Source: Ilumatobacteraceae bacterium (GTDB lineage Bacteria > Actinomycetota > Acidimicrobiia > Acidimicrobiales > Ilumatobacteraceae). From it: a stretch of 7,710 nucleotides of DNA. The notes beneath the pieces were generated by a model. The model did not search any database and was not told the origin of the DNA. It saw nothing but the letters and a program-made list of their open reading frames with translations. This document shows, piece by piece, positions 1-4,925 of the stretch (positions within the stretch are counted from its first letter, which is position 1; each line of letters opens with the position of its first letter). Location of the stretch: the NCBI GenBank assembly GCA_007122945.1, contig SKSP01000376.1, positions 1 through 7,710 of the forward strand, written 5' to 3'. The position numbers and the translations under genes are program-made.

Positions 1-728
1 AGCACGTCGGCGGGTTCGGTCAGCTCGTGGGTGCGTCCCCAGAGGTGCAGCACCAGCGTCTCGGCCGGGCCGCGCATCGCCGCGTCGCCCTTGGCGTGCT
101 CGCGTCGCATCATCAGCTCGCCGTGGCCGTCGCTGTCGCCGTCGCCCTCGCCAATCCACACCAGCCACTCGCCGGGTACGTCGGTGCAGTGCACGTGCAG
201 GCTGCCGGTCGGCGGTACGGCGTCGTCGCGCCGCAGGGTGCGGGGCAGGATCACCTCGAACAGCTCGTCGATCGCGTCGCTCGCCATCGACGCCGGGAAC
301 GGGGTGGTCCCGCCGACCGCGGCTTCGGCGTCCCAGCGGTGGATCATCGTCTCGAGCGCCTGGCGGCGGGCCCAGAAGCCGACGGTCGGATCGGTGCCCC
401 ACGGGTTCCAGCTGGGCGTGTCGGCCGGCACGGCCGCGATCGCATCGGCGATCGCGTCGGCGCCGTCGACCAGCCACTCGCCGAGGTCCGCGCCCTCGGG
501 ACCCGCGGTGCTGGGGCGACCCTCCGGGCGCCGGCCCTCGCGGACGGCGTTCAGCGCCCAGCGGTGGACGCCACCGAGATGGCCGACGAGGTCGCCGATG
601 GTCCACCCGGGACACGCCGCCACCGGTGCGTCGAGCGGCCCGGTCGCGACCACCTCGGCGATGCGGCGGGCATCGGCGCGCAGCTGCTCGAGGTGCTCCG
701 CCGTCGAGGGACCTCCTGGGGCGTTCAT
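1..728 (-). CDS. Maleylpyruvate isomerase family (mycothiol-dependent, DinB-like) protein, 3' end cut by window edge
   Basis: About 242 residues are visible and the frame stays open to the left edge, so the C-terminus is missing. The N-terminus carries the family signature CPGWT-x2-DL-x2-HLGG (residues 39-53). A second motif, ALETMIHRWD (124-133), follows. By analogy with the Corynebacterium glutamicum enzyme, His50, Glu126 and His130 are the likely divalent-metal ligands of the DinB-like four-helix bundle. From about residue 150 the protein continues into what looks like the MDMPI C-terminal domain. Family members are metal-dependent and often use mycothiol, for example for maleylpyruvate isomerisation or thiol transfer; the substrate here is unknown. 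An odd Gly/Asp-rich stretch lies at 193-204. I chose the ATG at 728 because a TANNNT box ends 8 nt before it; an in-frame ATG at 755 would add nine residues. It is divergent from nfuA. Family assignment is confident, function is not. Confidence 0.88.
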   Translation of the reverse strand, partial: MNAPGGPSTAEHLEQLRADARRIAEVVATGPLDAPVAACPGWTIGDLVGHLGGVHRWALNAVREGRRPEGRPSTAGPEGADLGEWLVDGADAIADAIAAVPADTPSWNPWGTDPTVGFWARRQALETMIHRWDAEAAVGGTTPFPASMASDAIDELFEVILPRTLRRDDAVPPTGSLHVHCTDVPGEWLVWIGEGDGDSDGHGELMMRREHAKGDAAMRGPAETLVLHLWGRTHELTEPADV

Positions 729-736
729 GGCCCACG

Positions 737-742
737 ACGGTA
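737..742 (-). promoter_or_regulatory. Candidate -10 box (TACCGT) for the leftward gene
   Basis: Read on the minus strand this is TACCGT, which fits the actinobacterial TANNNT consensus. Eight bases separate it from the ATG at 728, placing transcription start at or next to the start codon (leaderless). No convincing -35 or Shine-Dalgarno is visible. It shares its TA dinucleotide (741-742) with the opposing -10 box of nfuA. Confidence 0.45.
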
Positions 743-746
743 GCCT
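741..746 (+). promoter_or_regulatory. Candidate -10 box (TAGCCT) for nfuA
   Basis: TAGCCT fits TANNNT and ends 7 nt before the ATG at 754, the spacing expected of a leaderless transcript. There is no Shine-Dalgarno between it and the start codon. It overlaps the opposing -10 box on the other strand by two bases, so polymerase could probably occupy only one promoter at a time. Confidence 0.45.
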
Positions 747-753
747 CGGTCTC

Positions 754-1422
754 ATGAGCCCGCTCGACGCGAACACGACCGAGCCCGGCACCGATCGGCC
801 CGAGGCAGGTGAGCGTCCGGCTGCCAGCGCCCCGATCGTCGAGATCACCGATGCAGCGCTCACCAAGCTCACGGCGATGCGCGACGAGGAGCCCGACGGC
901 GACGCCCTCGGCCTCCGGCTCGAGATCGCCTCGGCGCCGGGTGAGGACTTCCGGTACGACCTCAGCTTCGACGAATACCTGAAGGCGGCGCTCACCGACG
1001 AGGTCCGCACCCACGGTGGGCTCAAGGTGATCATCCCGGCCGACCACGTCGACCGGCTCCAGGGCGCCACGCTCGACTACACCGAGACTCAGGGGCTGGT
1101 CATTCGCAACCCGAACCGACCGGCGGCACCGTCGGTCGAGGGGCTCACCAACGACGATCCGTTGTCGGCCGAGATCGAGGCGATGATCGCCACCGAGGTC
1201 AACCCGGCGCTCGCCGCGCACGGCGGGTTCGTCACCTATGTGGGCCACGACGGTGACGGGACGGCGTACCTCACGATGGGCGGCGGCTGTCACGGCTGCT
1301 CGATGAGCAAGATGACGATGCTCGACGGCGTCCAGACGATGCTCGCCGATGCCATCGCCGGGGTCGAGCGGGTCAAGGACATGACCGACCACTCCACCGG
1401 CGAGAACCCCTACTACAGCTGA
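754..1422 (+). CDS. nfuA: Fe-S cluster carrier NfuA (degenerate A-type domain plus NifU C-terminal domain)
   Basis: The protein has 222 residues. Residues 1-27 form a Pro/Glu-rich, probably disordered leader. Residues 28-122 resemble the IscA/HesB A-type fold but contain no cysteine, as in the degenerate A-type domain of Escherichia coli NfuA. Residues 137-208 are a NifU C-terminal (Nfu) domain with the cluster-binding motif GGGCHGCSMS (Cys179 and Cys182). The C-terminus GENPYYS is also typical of NfuA. The dimer is expected to hold a 4Fe-4S cluster between its CxxC pairs and deliver it to cytosolic target enzymes. The ATG at 754 was chosen because of the -10 box 7 nt upstream; the in-frame ATG at 727 would place that box inside the gene and add nine residues unlike the family. 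The frame stays open far upstream, but only antisense to the divergent gene. It appears monocistronic. Confidence 0.93.
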   Translation: MSPLDANTTEPGTDRPEAGERPAASAPIVEITDAALTKLTAMRDEEPDGDALGLRLEIASAPGEDFRYDLSFDEYLKAALTDEVRTHGGLKVIIPADHVDRLQGATLDYTETQGLVIRNPNRPAAPSVEGLTNDDPLSAEIEAMIATEVNPALAAHGGFVTYVGHDGDGTAYLTMGGGCHGCSMSKMTMLDGVQTMLADAIAGVERVKDMTDHSTGENPYYS

Positions 1423-1449
1423 CCGCCGCTGTCCCCGTACCGTCTGCCG

Positions 1450-1473
1450 CGATCGACCGCTCCCGGTCGATCG
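1450..1473 (+). terminator. nfuA: Hairpin downstream of nfuA, possible U-less terminator
   Basis: CGATCGACCG (1450-1459) pairs perfectly with CGGTCGATCG (1464-1473) around the 4-nt loop CTCC. It starts 28 nt after the nfuA stop codon. No T-run follows, so a classic Rho-independent terminator is not supported; GC-rich actinobacteria often have stem-only terminators. The right arm is part of the 63-bp repeat, so the structure may instead be an operator palindrome. Confidence 0.4.
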
Positions 1474-1474
1474 G

Positions 1475-1511
1475 CGCGGACGGTTCGGCAGGTGCGTCCG
1501 TACCGTCCGCG
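1475..1511 (+). other. Second inverted repeat, adjacent to the first hairpin
   Basis: CGCGGACGGT (1475-1484) is perfectly complementary to ACCGTCCGCG (1502-1511) across a 17-nt loop. The same left arm recurs at 1538-1547 in the second repeat unit, so 1502-1511 could pair on either side. It may be the second stem of a tandem terminator after nfuA, or only a by-product of the duplication. Confidence 0.35.
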
Positions 1512-1554
1512 GGAACCGACGACGTCCGGTCGATCGGCGCGGACGGTTCGGCAG

Positions 1555-1560
1555 TACGCT
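1555..1560 (+). promoter_or_regulatory. Candidate -10 box (TACGCT) of the HMGS-like/thiolase operon
   Basis: TACGCT fits TANNNT and lies 8 nt before the ATG at 1569, with no Shine-Dalgarno between, suggesting a leaderless mRNA. It directly abuts the second copy of the 29-bp repeat. Confidence 0.45.
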
Positions 1561-1568
1561 CGGCGTTC

Positions 1569-3008
1569 ATGACGACGACGGGGATCGTGGGGTACGGGGC
1601 GTACCTGCCGTACTGGCGGCTGGACCGGACGGCGATCGCCGGGGCGCTCGGTTCGGGCGGCGGGCGCGGGTACCGCAGCGTTGCCAGCTACGACGAGGAC
1701 ACCACGTCGATGGCGGTCGAGGCCGCCCGGCGAGCGGTGCGTGCCGCAGGTGAGGGCTACTCGCCCTACGCGGTGTGGTTCTCGACGACGGCGCCGGCGT
1801 ACCTCGACAAGACGAACGCGACCACGATCCACTCGGCGCTCGGCCTGCCGTCGTACGCGGGCGCGTACGACGCGATCGGCGGGGTGCGGTCCGGGGTCGG
1901 GGCGATGAAGATCGCCGGGACCTCGACGATGCTCGGCGTCGTGAGCGACATCCGTACCGGCCTGCCGGGCGGCGCCGACGAAGCCAACGGTGGTGACGCC
2001 GCCGTCGCGATGTGCTTCGGCAAGCAGGACCCGATCGCCGTGGAGATCGGCGGTGCCGCTGCGGTCGCGGAGTTCACCGACCGGTGGCGCACGCCCGGCG
2101 ACCCCGCGTCGAAGCAGTGGGAGGAGCGGTTCGGCGAGCAGGCCTACCTGCCGCTCGCCGAGGAGGCCGTCGCCGCGGCGCTGAAGGGCGCCGAGCTCGA
2201 GCCGACCGATCTCGACCACGTGATCGTGTCCGGCCTCCATGCCCGCGCCGCGCGTGGTGTCCCGCGGGCGTGCGGGCTCGATCCGGCCACGGTCGTCGAC
2301 GACCTGACCGGCGAGGTCGGCAACGCCGGTGCCGCCCACTGGGCGCTCGTGCTGGCCGACGTGCTCGACCGGGCGGCGTCCGGCGAGACGATCGCCGTCA
2401 TCGTGCTCGCCGACGGGGTCGACGTCCGGTTGTGGCGGACCACCGATGCGATCGAGGCGTACCGCGAGCGGCGCGCCGTCCCGACCGTGCGCGAGCAGAT
2501 CGCCGCCACCCGCACCGACCTCGACTACGCCCGGTTCCTCACGTGGCGCGGGTTCCTGCACCGCGAGCCGCCCCGCCGGCCCGAGCCGGACCGACCCGCG
2601 TCGCCGCCGACGATGCGCACCCACGACTGGAAGTTCGGGTTGGTGGGCACCCGCGACGAGACCGGGTTCGTCCACCTCCCGCCGGCACGGGTCAGCATGG
2701 GGACCGGGGAGGTCGACCGGATGGAACCGGTCCGGATGGCCGACACGCCGGCCACGATCGCCACGTTCACGATCGACCGGCTGGCGTACAGCCTGTCGCC
2801 GCCGGTCGTGGCGGCGATCGTCGACTTCGACGGCGGCGGGCGGTTCCAGTGCGAGATGACCGACGTCGACCCCGACGCGGTCCGCATCGGCGACCGCGTC
2901 GAGATGACGTTCCGGCGGCTGTACACGGTCGACGGGATCCACAACTATTTCTGGAAGGCACGGCCGGCCGCGACCGGCGACGAAATCGGCACGGGGACGG
3001 AGGACTGA
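1569..3008 (+). CDS. HMG-CoA synthase-like protein fused to a C-terminal OB-fold (DUF35-type) domain, catalytic Cys absent
   Basis: The protein has 479 residues. Residues 1-330 or so follow the thiolase fold of HMG-CoA synthase/KAS III: N-terminal GIVGYGAYLPYWRLDR, then an internal half with GNAG (251-254) and a His in SGLHARA (His224). The nucleophilic cysteine expected near residue 103-106 (YDAIGGVRSG) is replaced by Ile or Val. The first cysteine of the whole protein is Cys149, so no obvious substitute exists. The usual active-site Glu around residue 72 also appears missing. The C-terminal segment, about 350-465, matches the OB-fold acyl-CoA-associated domain (GLVGTRDETGFVHLPP, then RLYTVDGIHNYFWK). 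Its preceding zinc ribbon has lost all four cysteines. It starts a tight operon, one base before the thiolase. A structural or CoA-binding partner of the thiolase is more likely than an active HMG-CoA synthase; that is inference. Confidence 0.85.
   Translation: MTTTGIVGYGAYLPYWRLDRTAIAGALGSGGGRGYRSVASYDEDTTSMAVEAARRAVRAAGEGYSPYAVWFSTTAPAYLDKTNATTIHSALGLPSYAGAYDAIGGVRSGVGAMKIAGTSTMLGVVSDIRTGLPGGADEANGGDAAVAMCFGKQDPIAVEIGGAAAVAEFTDRWRTPGDPASKQWEERFGEQAYLPLAEEAVAAALKGAELEPTDLDHVIVSGLHARAARGVPRACGLDPATVVDDLTGEVGNAGAAHWALVLADVLDRAASGETIAVIVLADGVDVRLWRTTDAIEAYRERRAVPTVREQIAATRTDLDYARFLTWRGFLHREPPRRPEPDRPASPPTMRTHDWKFGLVGTRDETGFVHLPPARVSMGTGEVDRMEPVRMADTPATIATFTIDRLAYSLSPPVVAAIVDFDGGGRFQCEMTDVDPDAVRIGDRVEMTFRRLYTVDGIHNYFWKARPAATGDEIGTGTED
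2999..3004 (+). promoter_or_regulatory. Strong Shine-Dalgarno (GGAGGA) for the thiolase
   Basis: GGAGGA ends 5 nt before the ATG at 3010 and lies inside the last codons of the upstream gene. It fixes the thiolase start and contrasts with the start codons lacking a Shine-Dalgarno at the heads of the operons. Confidence 0.75.
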
Positions 3009-3009
3009 C

Positions 3010-4209
3010 ATGGCATCGCACGGGATCCGCGACAAGGTGGCGATCGTCGGGCTGGGCTGCACCACGTTCGGCGAGCACTGGGACCGCTCGACCGACGACC
3101 TGCTGATCGACGCCTCGAACGAGGCGCTCGGCTCGGCCGGTGTCGCGCTCGACGACATCGACGCGTTCTGGCTGGGCACGATGGGCTCGGGCCTGTCGGG
3201 CATGACGCTCAGCCGGCCGCTGAAGATCGACCACAAGCCCGTGACCCACGTCGAGAACTACTGCGCGACCGGCTCCGAGGCGTTCCGCAACGCCTGCTAC
3301 GCCGTCGCCTCGGGGGCCTACGACGTCGTGATGGCGATCGGCGTCGAGAAGCTCAAGGACTCGGGTTACATGGGGCTCGTGGTGCCGTCACCGGCGCACG
3401 ACGGCACCGCCAGCCAACTGACCGCGCCCGCATCGTTCAGCTTCCTCGCCCCGGCGTACGCCGAGAAGTACGGCGTCGACCCCGACGAGATGAAGGACGT
3501 GATGACCCGCATCGCGTGGAAGAACCACCGCAACGGGGCGCTGAACCCGCGCGCGCAGTTCCGCAAGGAGGTGCCCGCCGAGACGATCAAGTGCTCGCCG
3601 CTCGTGGCCGGCCCGCTCGGCATCTTCGACTGCTCCGGCGTCAGCGACGGCTCCGCGGCGGCGATCATCGTGCGCGCGGAGGACGCTCACCGCTACACCG
3701 ACCACCCCGTGTACGTGAAGGCGCTGTCGTTCGTGTCCGGCCCGGCCACCGGGCCGATCGACCCGTCGTACGACTACACGACGTTCACCGAGGTCGTGAA
3801 GAGCGCCGAGGACGCCTACCAGCAGGCCGGGATCGCCGACCCGCGCGCCGAGCTGGCGATGGCCGAGGTACACGACTGCTTCACGCCCACCGAGCTGGTG
3901 CTCATGGAGGACCTCGGGTTCGCCGAACGTGGGTTCGCCTGGAAAGAGGTGCTCGCCGGCACGTTCGACCTCGAGGGCGAACTACCGGTCAACCCCGACG
4001 GCGGGCTCAAGTCGTTCGGCCACCCCATCGGTGCGTCCGGCTTGCGGATGCTGTTCGAGTGCTGGACCCAGCTGCGCGGCGAGGCCGGCGAACGCCAGAT
4101 CCCGAGCGTCGCGGCCGGCAAGACCAAGGCGCTGACCCACAACCTCGGCGGCGGCCCGGGCGCGTGCGTGAGCTTCGTCTCGGTCGTGGGCTCCGAGCCG
4201 GACGCCTGA
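3010..4209 (+). CDS. SCP2-type thiolase (acetyl-CoA acetyltransferase family / lipid-transfer-like)
   Basis: The protein has 399 residues, the usual length for the family. It opens with VAIVGLGCTTFGEHWDRS. The acyl-accepting cysteine lies in VENYCATGSEAFRNA (Cys85). The motif HDCFTPTE (288-295) replaces the NEAF of classical thiolases and marks the SCP2 type. SFGHPIGASG supplies His338, and NLGGGPGACV (378-387) forms the C-terminal glycine-rich loop. All residues expected for catalysis are present, so thiolytic or Claisen-type C-C bond chemistry on acyl-CoA is likely, in the cytosol. The gene follows the HMGS-like/OB protein after a single base, with its own Shine-Dalgarno. In archaea and in steroid-degrading actinobacteria, thiolases of this kind form complexes with OB-fold (DUF35) partners. 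The substrate (acetoacetyl-CoA, a branched or steroid side-chain CoA, or other) cannot be decided from the sequence. Confidence 0.92.
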   Translation: MASHGIRDKVAIVGLGCTTFGEHWDRSTDDLLIDASNEALGSAGVALDDIDAFWLGTMGSGLSGMTLSRPLKIDHKPVTHVENYCATGSEAFRNACYAVASGAYDVVMAIGVEKLKDSGYMGLVVPSPAHDGTASQLTAPASFSFLAPAYAEKYGVDPDEMKDVMTRIAWKNHRNGALNPRAQFRKEVPAETIKCSPLVAGPLGIFDCSGVSDGSAAAIIVRAEDAHRYTDHPVYVKALSFVSGPATGPIDPSYDYTTFTEVVKSAEDAYQQAGIADPRAELAMAEVHDCFTPTELVLMEDLGFAERGFAWKEVLAGTFDLEGELPVNPDGGLKSFGHPIGASGLRMLFECWTQLRGEAGERQIPSVAAGKTKALTHNLGGGPGACVSFVSVVGSEPDA

Positions 4210-4211
4210 CC

Positions 4212-4904
4212 GTGACCGCCCCGGCGAGCGGGTCACCTCCGATCGGATCACCGGCGATCGGTGAGCTGTACGTCACGGCACAGCACGACTTCGCCGACCT
4301 CGTGCGCGGCCTCGGCGAGCGCGAGTGGCACCTGCCGGTCGCGTGCTGTCCGGGATGGACCGTCCGCGACGTGTTGTCCCACCTCGCCGGCCTCGCCGAC
4401 GACGTCCTCGCCGGTCGCGTCGAGGGAGCGGCGACCGCACCGTGGACCGCGGCCCAGGTCGACCGGTGGCGCGAGGCCGAGGTGGACGAACTGCTCGCCC
4501 AGTGGGAGATCCAGGCCCCCGAGGTCGGTGCGTTGCTGGATCAGCTCGGGGAGCGACGGCCACCGATCGACTGCTCGAGCCACGAGCACGACGTGCGGGC
4601 CGCGCTCGGGCGACCCGGTAACCGTGACAGCGCCGTGATCGAGTTCGCCCTGGCCGCGCTGGCCACGACGCCGACGGCCATCCCCGTCGAGATCGTGCTC
4701 ACCGACGGGCGCAAGTTCGTCGCCGGCGCCGGGTCACCCCAGCTGACCGTGTCCCGCCTCCAGCCGTTCGAGGTCTTCCGGTCGCGGCTCGGCCGTCGCA
4801 GCGCGCACCAGGTGCGTGCCTACGGCTGGAGCGCACCCCCGAGCGACGCCCTGCTCGCGAGCTGGTTCCTGTTCGGCCCGAACGACCACGACATCGTCGA
4901 GTAG
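4212..4904 (+). CDS. Maleylpyruvate isomerase family (DinB-like metal-binding) protein, third gene of the thiolase operon
   Basis: The protein has 230 residues from a GTG start two bases after the thiolase stop. No better in-frame start is visible, and the tight spacing suggests translational coupling. It shares with the protein at 1-728 the signature VACCPGWT-x2-DVLSHLAG (43-60, ligand His57). The second motif is IDCSSHEHDVRAALG (119-133), where His124 aligns with the second metal His. Asp120 stands where the other protein has the Glu ligand. The C-terminus (PFEVFRSRLGRRS, then GWSAPPSD and FLFGPNDHDIVE) is typical of the TIGR03083-like group. A metal-dependent, possibly mycothiol-linked role is expected, but the reaction is unknown. 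Its position suggests it serves the thiolase pathway. It ends 13 bp before the convergent PLP gene. Confidence 0.82.
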   Translation: MTAPASGSPPIGSPAIGELYVTAQHDFADLVRGLGEREWHLPVACCPGWTVRDVLSHLAGLADDVLAGRVEGAATAPWTAAQVDRWREAEVDELLAQWEIQAPEVGALLDQLGERRPPIDCSSHEHDVRAALGRPGNRDSAVIEFALAALATTPTAIPVEIVLTDGRKFVAGAGSPQLTVSRLQPFEVFRSRLGRRSAHQVRAYGWSAPPSDALLASWFLFGPNDHDIVE

Positions 4905-4925
4905 CGACGACGGCGTGTCACGCCG
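4894..4925. terminator. Two back-to-back hairpins at the convergent stop codons
   Basis: TCGTCG (4894-4899) pairs with CGACGA (4905-4910), and the loop contains the TAG stop of the plus-strand gene. Next to it, CGGCGT (4911-4916) pairs with ACGCCG (4920-4925), covering the minus-strand TGA stop. No T-runs are present. They may act as a compact bidirectional terminator or stop-codon hairpins; short GC stems also arise by chance. Confidence 0.4.

Larger units (their letters stand above)
1435..1554. repeat. 63-bp imperfect tandem duplication with a 29-bp perfect core
   Basis: Two units are offset by exactly 63 bases. The right-hand cores 1463-1491 and 1526-1554 are identical over 29 bp. The left-hand segments 1435-1444 and 1498-1507 are identical over 10 bp, with the intervening stretch diverged. 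The decamer CGGTCGATCG occurs at 1464-1473 and 1527-1536, and inverted at 1450-1459. The second core ends at the base just before a candidate -10 box (1555-1560), so it covers the -35/spacer region of the promoter of the HMGS-like operon. The equivalent position after the first core (1492-1497, GTGCGT) is not a -10 box. A duplicated operator or activator site is a reasonable inference; nothing identifies the regulator. Confidence 0.8.

Noticed and set aside
31..753. Open plus-strand frame continuing upstream of nfuA for over 700 bases, which would make a 463-residue fusion protein
   Set aside because: It is antisense to a well-supported maleylpyruvate-isomerase-family gene, its translation is Ser/Arg/Pro-rich without fold signatures, and NfuA begins naturally at 754.
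1435..1554. CRISPR-like array
   Set aside because: Only two repeat copies, with the spacer-equivalent halves themselves related, and no cas genes; a tandem duplication explains it better.
1373..1570. 65-codon minus-strand open frame with a 21-residue repeat (AEPSAPIDR), starting opposite the ATG at 1569
   Set aside because: The amino-acid repeat simply follows from the 63-bp DNA duplication being a multiple of three; the frame runs into the nfuA 3' end antisense, with no ribosome-binding site or recognisable domain.
4248..4264. Inverted repeat TCACCG/CGGTGA near the start of the third operon gene
   Set aside because: Only six-base arms inside coding sequence of very high GC; such palindromes are expected by chance, and no regulatory context supports it.
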